Positions 34,678 through 43,123 of a stretch of 64,000 bases of DNA are shown here, in pieces (the stretch's first letter is position 1; the number at the start of each line of letters is the position of its first letter). Both the position numbers and the translations under genes were made by a program. The notes under the pieces are model-generated. The model saw only the letters and a list, made by a program, of their open reading frames with translations, was not told the DNA's origin and searched no databases. This DNA is from Methanoregula sp. GTDB lineage: Archaea > Halobacteriota > Methanomicrobia > Methanomicrobiales > Methanospirillaceae. The stretch is taken from the NCBI GenBank assembly GCA_041645435.1, contig JBAZQB010000005.1, forward strand, positions 1 through 64,000, given 5' to 3'.

Positions 34678-35160
34678 ATGAAGATCTGCATCATTTATCA
34701 CAGCGAGACTGGCAACACCCGTCATGTTGCCCAGCACTTATCCTCAGCATTTGATTCAAAACTCGTGGAAATTAATGATGTCGCACCCCATTCGCGACTC
34801 ACGCGATTCCTTGTCTGGTGTAAGATGGCACGCGGTGAAGAGCTGACAAAGACTGATCCCGAATCCGTTGATGTATCGGATTTTGATCTGATCGTATTCG
34901 GTTCCCCCGTCTGGGCGTTTAAGCCAACCCCCGCAATCCATACAGCAATCGTCAATCTGAAAGGATGCATGGGAAAGCCAGCGGTTGCATATTCCACGCA
35001 TGGGGGCAAACCCGGCCAAACAGATGAGACATTTAAAAAATGGATCGAAGCACGGGGGATGGTGTTAGCTGCAGTAACCAACATCAACCAGAAAGACATT
35101 GAAAATGTAAAAAAGAACAAAGATCTTGTTGCGCTGGTATCTTCGGCAATGAAAGTATAA
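34678..35160 (+). CDS. Flavodoxin family protein
   Basis: 160 residues with a flavodoxin fold: KICIIYHSETGNTRHVA holds the FMN phosphate loop (SETGNT), FGSPVWAFKPTPA the 60s loop and STHGGKPGQT the 90s loop. It probably carries electrons to an unknown partner. A GTG two codons upstream (34672) is possible. The 290 bases after it (35161-35451) have no supported gene. Confidence 0.9.
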   Translation: MKICIIYHSETGNTRHVAQHLSSAFDSKLVEINDVAPHSRLTRFLVWCKMARGEELTKTDPESVDVSDFDLIVFGSPVWAFKPTPAIHTAIVNLKGCMGKPAVAYSTHGGKPGQTDETFKKWIEARGMVLAAVTNINQKDIENVKKNKDLVALVSSAMKV

Positions 35161-35451
35161 TTAAAAAAAATTACACAGACAATTTCCTGTTTTTAGTACA
35201 TCCACATTGCTATCGACACGAATGCAGTGTTCATCTGATACCGCAGATTCGGATGTTGTTCTTCCAGCGCTGAATCACACACGTTTGCAGATTTCTTGGA
35301 TAGTATGTAGTTTGCCTTTTTACAGGATTTTTTCCTGAATGTTACGAAGAATCTGTCCATTTCAATTTCTGGACAAAAACAAGGTAGTTGTCGAGAACAT
35401 ATTTTCCTGAGAAAGTCTTTTGGATGCAGGGCGCCTTTATATTATACAACT

Positions 35452-36069
35452 ATGACGGACTCATATGAAAATCTCCTCAAACAGGCCTATTCCAATATCA
35501 CCGAAAAATCCGAATCTTCGGAACGTTTTGTAGTTCCTGAGGCCAAAGCGTACGTTGAGGGCAAGACAACGGTTCTTGAAAATTTTACCGATATTGTCAG
35601 CAAAGTCCGCCGCGATCAGGATCACCTGATGAAATTTCTCCTTGGAGAACTGGGGACGTCGGGGAAGATCGATGGCAACCGCGCTATCTTTAACGGTAAA
35701 TTCGAGATCTCGCTCATCAAGATGATTATCAAGAGTTATGTTGAAGATTATGTGATCTGCTCCGAGTGCGGAAAACCAGATACCCGTCTTGTCAAGGATG
35801 ACCGGGTCATGTTACTTCGCTGCGATGCCTGTGGGAGTCACCGTCCGGTAAGAAAGAGAAAAGCCCGCACTGAACCTGTATCAGAGAATCTCGAAGAAGG
35901 CCAGATCATGGATGTTGAAATCCAGTCGATCTCCAAGCGGGGAGACGGGGTTGTAAAGATGGGCCGTTACATTATGTATGTGGCAAATTCCAAGCCAGGC
36001 ATGAAAATAAAGATAAAGATCTCCCGTATCTCAGGTTCGATCGTATTTACTGAGCGAGCCGAAGAATAA
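35452..36069 (+). CDS. Translation initiation factor 2 subunit beta with TRAM domain
   Basis: aIF2-beta helps bring initiator tRNA to the ribosome. 205 residues: a core domain, then zinc finger CSECGKPDT...CDACGSH (about 102-125), then a C-terminal TRAM domain (GQIMDVEIQSISKRGDGVVK). The TRAM fusion is typical of Methanomicrobia and may add RNA binding. An AT-rich TTTATATTATA lies just before the ATG. Confidence 0.95.
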   Translation: MTDSYENLLKQAYSNITEKSESSERFVVPEAKAYVEGKTTVLENFTDIVSKVRRDQDHLMKFLLGELGTSGKIDGNRAIFNGKFEISLIKMIIKSYVEDYVICSECGKPDTRLVKDDRVMLLRCDACGSHRPVRKRKARTEPVSENLEEGQIMDVEIQSISKRGDGVVKMGRYIMYVANSKPGMKIKIKISRISGSIVFTERAEE

Positions 36070-36176
36070 TTTTTCGCTCTTAATCCAATAATCCTTTTTT
36101 ACCATACGTCCAGAACGTCAGGTGATATTCGGACGAGCTTCATGAAAACAATGGAAGCTGATGCATTCAGGATGTT

Positions 36177-36206
36177 GTATGAACATCCCCTGGGGGATTG
36201 TCATAC
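36177..36206. other. Stem-loop downstream of aIF2-beta
   Basis: GTATGA-AC-ATCCCC-TG-GGGGAT-TG-TCATAC forms a 12-pair stem with a small symmetric bulge. It lies in the gap between aIF2-beta and rpoL, which converge. T-rich sequence follows at 36240-36247. It may be a terminator or a small structured RNA. Confidence 0.45.
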
Positions 36207-36253
36207 GAAGTGCGCTTTGCGCAGGTTCATGCAAAAAAATATTTTTTTAATTA

Positions 36254-36520
36254 CTACTTCTTTAAGCCCTTGATGAGCTCGTTGCAGTTGCCGGAGATCC
36301 GTTTGCACGCTTTCTTGATGATAGGGAGGGGATTTTTCTTGCCTTTGGTAGTGACGAAGAGTTCCGGGTCAGAGAACTGGAATTCGATCACGTAGCGGGC
36401 GACATCAATATCGGAATCGGTCAATAATTCCTCGACAAGGGCGTTCATGAACGTGTGACCCTGCCCCTGGATGACGAGCCGCACCTTGTCCTTCTCGAGC
36501 TCGAGCATTTTTACAATCAT
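36254..36520 (-). CDS. rpoL: DNA-directed RNA polymerase subunit L
   Basis: Rpo11 pairs with Rpo3 as the platform for RNA polymerase assembly. 88 residues from MIVKMLELEKDKVRLVIQ; the signature GHTFMNALVEELL is clear. The six extra residues of the longer reading lack support. Confidence 0.93.
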   Translation of the reverse strand: MIVKMLELEKDKVRLVIQGQGHTFMNALVEELLTDSDIDVARYVIEFQFSDPELFVTTKGKKNPLPIIKKACKRISGNCNELIKGLKK

Positions 36521-36636
36521 GCACCTATGACTGGGCACCTGAAAATCATTAAGGTATGGGTGATCAACACGCCCGCATTACTGCAGGGGGTTGGTTGCAC
36601 TCGCGCAGCATTATTGTGGGGAACTGATAAAAAAAA

Positions 36637-37359
36637 TCAGGGAAAATCGAAAATCTCCCCGTCTCTTCCGGTGTGGGGAAGCTCCCACGGGATCATGTGG
36701 CTCATGTGAACACAGCGGAAATCGCGTGGAGCAAGGCGCTCGGCAAGTGTGCAGGCTTCGAGATAATTCATGTGCTTACCGATCGAGATGTTCGAAGGCA
36801 CAAGGGTATCTAAAAGCAGGAGATCGAGATCCTGTAAGAGATCAAGACTCTGCTTTGGAATGTCGATGTTAGTGTCTGATGTGAATGCCACGCGTGACTG
36901 ATCGGTTTCAAAGAGTATGCCGCAGGTATATGCAGTGGGATGTTTGACCAGGAACAGTGTGGCAGTAATCCCAAAGATCTCGAACGGTTCGTACGGCTGG
37001 ATTGCGACTTTGTCGAACGTAAGAAACCGGAAGACTTCTGCGCAATAGTTCAAGACTGGTGGTGCGGCAAAGACCGGAGGGATGTTCTGGACGCGATAGA
37101 ACTCGCCAAACCCGATGAAGTGATCGTAATGGCCATGTGTCCAGATTACCGCATCGATATGCGGTGAGCCGTTTAAGAGAAGCTGCTGACGGAGATCTGG
37201 AGAGGAATCGATAAGGAGGTGATGGTCCTCATTTTCAACGAGCAGTGAGGTGCGCAGGCGCATCCTGCCGGTTGCTTTGGCATGGGTGCACTGGGGACAG
37301 GCACACCCAACCTTTGGTGTACCGATCGCATCGCCGGTTCCCAGCAGCGTGATCTTCAT
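36637..37359 (-). CDS. MBL-fold metallo-hydrolase, PhnP/RNase Z-like
   Basis: 240 residues. THGHYDHFIGF is the HxHxDH metal motif; LLIDSSPDLRQQLL, the Asp in FTSDTNID and CVHMSHM complete the site. An N-terminal CACPQCTHA can bind zinc. The closest named relatives are cyclic-phosphate phosphodiesterases (PhnP), but the substrate here is unknown. It starts one base after the AAA ATPase gene, so the two probably work together. Confidence 0.85.
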   Translation of the reverse strand: MKITLLGTGDAIGTPKVGCACPQCTHAKATGRMRLRTSLLVENEDHHLLIDSSPDLRQQLLLNGSPHIDAVIWTHGHYDHFIGFGEFYRVQNIPPVFAAPPVLNYCAEVFRFLTFDKVAIQPYEPFEIFGITATLFLVKHPTAYTCGILFETDQSRVAFTSDTNIDIPKQSLDLLQDLDLLLLDTLVPSNISIGKHMNYLEACTLAERLAPRDFRCVHMSHMIPWELPHTGRDGEIFDFP

Positions 37360-37360
37360 A

Positions 37361-38635
37361 TTACAACCAGTTCAGGTGCCTTATAGCATCCCGGTTCTTT
37401 ACCATATGGATGCCCTTCCGGATATCTTCCCGGGAAAGGGACTGGCGGTTGTCCATGAGGGCAGATAGGACTGCTTCTTTGATCATCATGCGGAGGTCGG
37501 AGCCGGAAAAACCCTCTGTTTTGGATGCAAGTAGCTGGTAGTCTATAGTACATCCAAGGGATGCAGTCACCTTTTGCAGGATATTTTTCCGCATGTCTTC
37601 ATCCGGTAATGAGAATTCTACCACTTCGTCGAATCGCCGCCATGCTGCCTCATCGAGAAGCTGTGGGTGGTTGGTGGCACCGATCAGGATAACGCCGTTT
37701 TTAACCAGATTAATCCGGTCAATATTTTTTAACAGGGAATTAACTGCGCGTTTCATAGCCCCGTGGTCATCGGCAACCCTGCTCTTTGCCACAAAATCGA
37801 ATTCATCGATGAAAAGGATGGATGGAGAGAGTTTTTTTGCCAGATCGAATATACGGTCGATATTTTTCGAGGTCTCACCGAGATATTGTGAGGTGATCAT
37901 CGAGAGGCGGACTTCGAGCACCGGCATATGCATGGTGTTGGACATGGCAAGGGCAATCGAGGTTTTTCCGGTACCCGGCGGGCCGACAAAGAGGAGTTTA
38001 CCCACTTCATGTATACGGTGACGTTGCAGATACTCGCGGTGAACAAGGGCTTGCTGGATCTTCGAGATGACAGCAAGCTGCGAGGGGGTACAGACAAGGT
38101 CATCCATCCTCTGCTCCACTTCCTCCGGAGCGCTGATCATTACCAGGTCCAAAGCACCGCGGAGCTTCTCATCTTCTCCTATCAGTTTCGATAAGCGTGT
38201 ATCGAGATGTGCCTTGGTGTCTTCATAGGGCGGGTTTGCAGCCCGGACTTTTTTATAGACTACACCCCCGGAATCCATTTTTTCGAAATAATACGCGAGA
38301 GTTGGATTTTTCTCAACAAGCGACTTTCCACCCTGTTTGAGGAACCATTGCGCGGCAGATTCAAGCGCAGTAATGCGGAGGCGCTGGCCGAAATCCTCGT
38401 ACGCCACAAAGGGGTTTGCAGACATCTTCAGGTGAGCATCTGCTATGGAAAGTGTTCGTTTGATTACCCCGTCACTCACGTAAACGGGTCGTTTCACATC
38501 AGACGCGCTCGCAATGCTAAAAATATCGCGGCAGACTGGCGTCAGATCATTGATATCGAGCTGGGGGTTCTGGTTGAAAATTTCAGCGGTCAGAACGACA
38601 TCCATTATGCGCAGGGCTTCAGAATCTCCAGACAT
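37361..38635 (-). CDS. AAA family ATPase
   Basis: 424 residues with one AAA module in the C-terminal half: Walker A GPPGTGKT (about 221-228), Walker B ILFIDEFD, sensor 1 GATNHP, arginine finger region DEAAWRRFDEV and sensor 2 GFSGSDLRMM. The N-terminal 180 residues are a separate helical domain without known motifs. It resembles proteasome-like/Cdc48-type remodelling ATPases. Grouped with a metallo-hydrolase and two M24 peptidases; the substrate is unknown. Confidence 0.88.
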   Translation of the reverse strand: MSGDSEALRIMDVVLTAEIFNQNPQLDINDLTPVCRDIFSIASASDVKRPVYVSDGVIKRTLSIADAHLKMSANPFVAYEDFGQRLRITALESAAQWFLKQGGKSLVEKNPTLAYYFEKMDSGGVVYKKVRAANPPYEDTKAHLDTRLSKLIGEDEKLRGALDLVMISAPEEVEQRMDDLVCTPSQLAVISKIQQALVHREYLQRHRIHEVGKLLFVGPPGTGKTSIALAMSNTMHMPVLEVRLSMITSQYLGETSKNIDRIFDLAKKLSPSILFIDEFDFVAKSRVADDHGAMKRAVNSLLKNIDRINLVKNGVILIGATNHPQLLDEAAWRRFDEVVEFSLPDEDMRKNILQKVTASLGCTIDYQLLASKTEGFSGSDLRMMIKEAVLSALMDNRQSLSREDIRKGIHMVKNRDAIRHLNWL

Positions 38636-38679
38636 GGCTGTAACCTTAATTATTCTTTTTCGGAGTGAATAAGTCTATC

Positions 38680-39555
38680 TCATCGTGTTGTGACGACGCA
38701 GCCATCAGCAGTCACGATGACCGTATGTTCATGCTGGGATACGAGTGAACCCGGGATATCGGAAAGGACGGGATATACATGGAGCGCGTGGGATCTGACC
38801 AGTGAAGGGAGTGCGATGTCCTGTTTCCGTTCCTTGAGCCAGCGGCGGGAAAATGGGAGCCCGTGACGATCCTTAACCGTCTCAAGAATGGCACGCGCAG
38901 CCGGGATCCTCACGGGTTTCTGGGAGATCTGGGAATAGATTTCCATCCGGGATTTTTCCCCCACATGGCCGCTACCGGTAGTTGCAAAAGGCTCTATTGC
39001 AAAGACCATGCCTTCTTCGAGCACGATCCCCCCGTTGATACCAACATTGGGGATGGTGGGTGCGCGGTGAAGAACATACCGGTCCAGGCCATGTCCGGTC
39101 AGGTTAGCGATCGGGCGGTATCCCCGGCTCTCGATCTCGAGCTGGACTGCCGCGCCCAGCTCACCCGCGGTCGAACCCGGCCTGACCATTTTTATTGCCG
39201 CTTCGAGTGCCTGTTCTGATGCTTCCAGGAGCAGGGTGTTGCTGCCCAGATCAATGGTGGTTGCTGTATCTGCAATATACCCGTCAATGTGAACCCCGAG
39301 ATCGAGTTTTGCAACGTCCCCTCTCTGGAATATCCGTGTATCAGAGGGAGAAGCAGTGTCATGTGCAGCATCCTCGTTTAAGGAGAGGTTAAGGGGAAAC
39401 GCGAGCATAGCTCCTTCCTCTCTGACCCGCGATTCGATGCTCTCTACGAGATCAAAATATGATTCCCCTATCCTGATGCCCTGTGCCCCCTCACGAAGAA
39501 TCCTTGAAGCGATGGAACCGGCCTGAAGGTACTTTTCAAAGATCTCGTCATTCAT
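38680..39555 (-). CDS. map: Methionine aminopeptidase, archaeal type II
   Basis: Removes the initiator Met from new proteins. 291 residues; metal ligands lie in KLDLGVHIDGYIADTA (two Asp), GHGLDRYVLH (His), FAIEPFAT (Glu) and a final Glu near QHEHTV, and the roughly 60-residue insert marks type II. The start overlaps the upstream peptidase stop (ATGA). Confidence 0.94.
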   Translation of the reverse strand: MNDEIFEKYLQAGSIASRILREGAQGIRIGESYFDLVESIESRVREEGAMLAFPLNLSLNEDAAHDTASPSDTRIFQRGDVAKLDLGVHIDGYIADTATTIDLGSNTLLLEASEQALEAAIKMVRPGSTAGELGAAVQLEIESRGYRPIANLTGHGLDRYVLHRAPTIPNVGINGGIVLEEGMVFAIEPFATTGSGHVGEKSRMEIYSQISQKPVRIPAARAILETVKDRHGLPFSRRWLKERKQDIALPSLVRSHALHVYPVLSDIPGSLVSQHEHTVIVTADGCVVTTR

Positions 39556-40679
39556 ACAATGAGATCCTCCGGAAATTTCGTGAAATTGTCAAATCCTTTT
39601 GTCGTGACCTCTCCGATATCCTCGAGACGCACGCCCCCGATACCCGGATAGTAGAGTCCCGGCTCAATCGTTATCACGCTGCCAGCCTTGAGTTCTTTTC
39701 CTGCAGGTCCGACTGTGGGCAGCTCGTGAACCTGAAGGCCTACCCCGTGACCGAGGTTATGGACAAATCCCCGGGTGTCGCTTTCATATCCACGCTCTTT
39801 AAAAAAGTCAACAACGGACTGGTAAATGTCGGATCCCAATACCCCGGCCTTAACCTGCGAGATCCCCAGTTGTTTTGCATCACACAATGCATTGTACATA
39901 TCCCTTATTTCCGGTGATGGTTCACCTTTTACCACCGTTCGTGTCATATCCGCGTAATATCCCGTTTTCTCTTCGCAGGGAAACAGGTCAATTACAATCG
40001 GCTCGTCAGCGTGTAAAGGACCCGTACCGGTCATATGCGGCACCGCGGTCTCTTCCCCACATGAAACAATGGTGTCTACAGCAGTGCACCCGTGTTCGAG
40101 AAGAAGGGAATGCATGGAGAATTTTATCATCTCTGATGTCAGCGGTTTTCCATCATAATACAGAATATCTTTTTTTACCGTGGCGCGCCGGATCAGCGAG
40201 ACTGCCCCACCCATTGCTGTCTCTGTTATCTTCTGGACATGCTTCATCGCCTGTATTTCATTTCTGCTCTTCTTCTCCCGTAGTGCAGGAACCGTACCGC
40301 TGTCAACTGATACCGTGCAGAATTCACCGAGAGCATTAGCCAGTGCGACCGGAAAATTGGGGGAAACCAGCACTTTTTTTCCTACCTGCCCGGCGATCAT
40401 CTTTGCTGTCGCTTTCCAGGGGTCTTTTTCGGTTTTCAGGATATCCGGAAGTCCTGCCTGTGTGCGGGTCATGACGGATGCAGTGGATTCGCGGGATGCG
40501 CGTCCGGTTTCCATCTGGGAAATAATAATCATGCCATTCTCGTTTGCTTTTTTAAAATAGACAAACGGGTCACTGGTAACAAATTGTGTCAGGTAACGCA
40601 TATCTGCGTCGCGTGAGGATGCGTACATTACGAATGCATCAGCACCACTTTTTCTGACTGCGCGGGAAAGGGGGTCCAT
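39552..40679 (-). CDS. M24 family Xaa-Pro peptidase
   Basis: Cleaves dipeptides or N-terminal residues before proline. 375 residues: a creatinase-like N-terminal domain (1-130) and a pita-bread catalytic domain with DLFPCEEKTGYYADMTRT (Asp pair), HNLGHGVGLQVHE, TIEPGLY and LEDIGEV. It is translationally coupled to map, an arrangement that links two steps of N-terminal processing. Confidence 0.92.
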   Translation of the reverse strand: MDPLSRAVRKSGADAFVMYASSRDADMRYLTQFVTSDPFVYFKKANENGMIIISQMETGRASRESTASVMTRTQAGLPDILKTEKDPWKATAKMIAGQVGKKVLVSPNFPVALANALGEFCTVSVDSGTVPALREKKSRNEIQAMKHVQKITETAMGGAVSLIRRATVKKDILYYDGKPLTSEMIKFSMHSLLLEHGCTAVDTIVSCGEETAVPHMTGTGPLHADEPIVIDLFPCEEKTGYYADMTRTVVKGEPSPEIRDMYNALCDAKQLGISQVKAGVLGSDIYQSVVDFFKERGYESDTRGFVHNLGHGVGLQVHELPTVGPAGKELKAGSVITIEPGLYYPGIGGVRLEDIGEVTTKGFDNFTKFPEDLIV

Positions 40680-40739
40680 CTAGGTTGATATATGCAGTGA
40701 AACGTCAAGTACTTTTATTCCGGAGTTGACATTCCAGTG

Positions 40740-41030
40740 ATGGAAGAGGATGCCAAAGCCCAGTTCAGATGGAAATTTTATGGGCTTACCGTTGAGCTCA
40801 ATATCATTGTTATGCTCGTAGCCCTGTCGATTATTGTCTTTTTCATTATCCATTCGCCTTACACCCTGCCTGCGATCCTCGTCATGCTTGTCATCGCACT
40901 GGTTCTATCCCTGGATTTTGCAAAGAGATACAGGGAAACGAAATCCTGGCTCTACGCGCAGCCGGAGAAGACTAAAGACGGAAAAGACCCCAAACAGAGT
41001 GATAATAAACAGAATGATAAGACTGAATAG
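40740..41030 (+). CDS. Small two-helix membrane protein
   Basis: 96 residues from the ATG at 40740 (a GTG precedes it). Two hydrophobic helices lie at about 18-40 and 44-62, and a charged Lys/Asp tail follows. No family is recognised. It ends 29 bases before the wHTH gene in the same direction. Confidence 0.7.
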   Translation: MEEDAKAQFRWKFYGLTVELNIIVMLVALSIIVFFIIHSPYTLPAILVMLVIALVLSLDFAKRYRETKSWLYAQPEKTKDGKDPKQSDNKQNDKTE

Positions 41031-41059
41031 TCTGGCGTTATGGAGTTATTCTGAGAATT

Positions 41060-41344
41060 ATGCTCAAAAAGATGAAGGATGAGATCGAACTACTGAGCCG
41101 CCATATTGAGGTGGCAAAAGCTGTGGCCGATCACGAGCCGATTGGTATCATGAAGCTATCCGAACTGCTCGAACTTCCCTCGCACCGGATACGGTACTCC
41201 CTGCATGTGCTGGAACAACTCGGGTATATCCGCGCATCCTCGGAAGGAGCGGTTGCCACGCCAAGAACGGCTGAATTATTCCAGCACCTCAATGGGGATC
41301 TGGATGACCTTATCCAATTACTTGCGGCGATGAAACGCCCGTGA
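41060..41344 (+). CDS. Winged-helix transcriptional regulator
   Basis: 94 residues. IMKLSELLELPSHRIRYSLH is a clear recognition-helix region, and the wing reads IRASSEGAVATPRTAEL. Size and layout match small archaeal wHTH regulators. Targets are unknown; it sits just upstream of a tRNA pair. Confidence 0.85.
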   Translation: MLKKMKDEIELLSRHIEVAKAVADHEPIGIMKLSELLELPSHRIRYSLHVLEQLGYIRASSEGAVATPRTAELFQHLNGDLDDLIQLLAAMKRP

Positions 41345-41441
41345 TCCGGCAGGATCTCCGATTTCTCCACTTTCAATATCGATCGACCTCATAGTTACCT
41401 TTAAAAGTCCCCGAAAAGAATCTAATAAGGCGCATTAGCGT

Positions 41442-41514
41442 GCCTCCCTAACTCAGTTGGTAGAGTGTCGGACTGTTAATCCGAATGTCACAGGTTCGAG
41501 CCCTGTGGGGGGCG
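41442..41514 (+). tRNA. tRNA-Asn (GTT)
   Basis: 73 bases. Acceptor GCCTCCC pairs with GGGGGGC; the anticodon arm TCGGA-CTGTTAA-TCCGA gives GTT; T loop TTCGAGC. No CCA is encoded. The next tRNA starts 5 bases later, so they share a transcript. Confidence 0.97.
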
Positions 41515-41519
41515 TTTTT

Positions 41520-41594
41520 GGGCCCGTAGCTCAGTCCGGTTAGAGCGCCCGGCTCATAACCGGGCGGTCATGGGTTCGAATCCCTTCGGGCCCA
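41520..41594 (+). tRNA. tRNA with CAT anticodon, probably Ile2 rather than Met
   Basis: 75 bases. Acceptor GGGCCCG/CGGGCCC with A73 and anticodon arm CCCGG-CTCATAA-CCGGG. Both arms are identical, apart from one anticodon base, to the tRNA-Ile(GAT) at 52752-52825. That favours the AUA-reading tRNA-Ile2, whose C34 would be changed to agmatidine. An elongator tRNA-Met cannot be excluded. The T stem has one T-T mismatch. Confidence 0.85.
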
Positions 41595-41690
41595 CTGTTT
41601 TTGATGCTTTTGACCTGTTGTTCAGGAATGACTATTTTCCCGCGAACCGATTGAAAAAGTTTCTATTGCCAAAAGCACAAAGGGAGCATA

Positions 41691-42722
41691 ATGAAGTGCC
41701 CTGTCTGCCAGATGGACTGTGTCAGATCTGCCAAGGAGATTCTCGTCACACTCCCGTCACTGTTTCGCCCCTGCGCAGACTGCAGTGCCCGCGTACTGGA
41801 CAAACGGGCTCCGCTTCCAACCCTTGAATTCAACCTGCCCTGCTCCTGCGGGAAACGGTTTATCGATGAGGTGTTTGCCCATATTTACGTGATCATGGTA
41901 GAGGAAGGGGATATGAAACCCACTGAACCGTTGATCGCGGTGGGTTCACCACTTGTGCACCCGGGATTTCCCATGGAACGCCCTCCATTTCTTTCTGATA
42001 AATCGCTTGTGCTGTTAACCCAAAAAGCAACAAAAAAAACTGCAGAACGGCTTATGGGTGAAGTGCCTGAACTACGGGGGGTGGTAAAAACCGGTAATTT
42101 TATACCGGGAATTGCGAGTGCCGATTTAAAATCAGTGCCCCGGGTATATGACCTTCTGGCTGGATGCGATGTCCGGGCTGATGTATTCCCGCTCCGAAGC
42201 GGGCCGCTTGTCATGTATAAGCAGCAGTCACTGGTCCATATCGAATTTTCACGGGGATTCGCGCCTAAGATCCAGACATTGGAACAGCATGTGGGAAATC
42301 CTCCGAAAAAGCTTTTTATTGATGCCTGTTCCGGTGTCGGGACACTCGGACTGGCCGCTGCATGTCTCGGTGTGCCGCACGTCATTATGAACGATGCATG
42401 GTATGCCTCGGCATTCTGGTCCGCCTTCAATCTCGAGGTGAACCGTGAGTATTTTAAAGTCAACCGGGTCCGAATATTCGAGCAGATGGAAGATATGGTA
42501 AAACACCCGGTTACAAAAAATCCCATTAAAATTGCTGAAACTGAGGGAGAACAAATAATCGAAGTTTACCAGGGTGATTTCAGGCAACTCCATCTGGTGA
42601 TCCCTCCCCGGAGTTCACCGGTCACCGCTATTGATATTTTTGATAAAAAGGATACGCTGGGAATTCAAAAAATAAAAAAAGAATGGAACGAAAATGTGGG
42701 CGGAGACATATTCGTTCCATAA
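41691..42722 (+). CDS. Methanogen protein with N-terminal cysteines and a methyltransferase-like fold
   Basis: 343 residues. The N-terminus has CPVCQMDC, CADCSARV and CSCGKRF, likely zinc-binding. In the middle FIDACSGVGTLGLAAACLG is a SAM-type glycine loop, with VIMNDAW after it. The C-terminal part lacks an obvious NPPY-type motif. It looks like a substrate-specific methyltransferase of methanogens, but the substrate is unknown. GGGAG lies before the ATG. Confidence 0.7.
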   Translation: MKCPVCQMDCVRSAKEILVTLPSLFRPCADCSARVLDKRAPLPTLEFNLPCSCGKRFIDEVFAHIYVIMVEEGDMKPTEPLIAVGSPLVHPGFPMERPPFLSDKSLVLLTQKATKKTAERLMGEVPELRGVVKTGNFIPGIASADLKSVPRVYDLLAGCDVRADVFPLRSGPLVMYKQQSLVHIEFSRGFAPKIQTLEQHVGNPPKKLFIDACSGVGTLGLAAACLGVPHVIMNDAWYASAFWSAFNLEVNREYFKVNRVRIFEQMEDMVKHPVTKNPIKIAETEGEQIIEVYQGDFRQLHLVIPPRSSPVTAIDIFDKKDTLGIQKIKKEWNENVGGDIFVP

Positions 42723-42803
42723 CTCCCCCAGACCGTTGCATGATCGCAGAAGCGATTCGATGATCGGTAAAAAGCCTTTATTGAGTTAGGTACAAAGGTA
42801 TAT

Positions 42804-43110
42804 GGGGACTAGCCCGGGTGGTTCGGCGTCACCTGTAACCTGAAACCGTCGTTACGCGGGGGGCGAAGTTTGACGAAGGCTGCAACGGCCTGCGGGAGCC
42901 TGTGCGTTCTGACTGTGAAACCTCGTCCCATGAGGTCGATGGCCAGGTATCAATATTCCGGAGGGAATGGCGACCTGTTGCTGCGGGGACCGGTTCAGGC
43001 CCGGAAGGGAGCAGACTTACCGTAGACATCCGGCGCCCATGGGGTAACGGGGCGGAGGATGAATGCTTTGGTAAACGCAGTAACGTACAGTCGACCGATA
43101 ACGTGTCCCC
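42804..43110 (+). ncRNA. ffs: Signal recognition particle RNA (7S)
   Basis: 307 bases. The conserved S-domain helix 8 block is seen as GGTTCAGGCCCGGAAGGGAG then CAGACTTACCG, preceded by GGCCAGGTATC. The ends pair: GGGGAC at 42804-42809 with GTCCCC at 43105-43110, as in archaeal helix 1. CTTTATTG about 25 bases upstream may be the TATA box. Protein readings across it are artefacts. Confidence 0.95.
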
Positions 43111-43123
43111 ATTTCCGGCTATC

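Noticed and set aside
42902..43123. N-terminal extension of malate dehydrogenase (74 residues)
   Set aside because: It translates the SRP RNA; the NAD-binding fold begins at the ATG at 43124.
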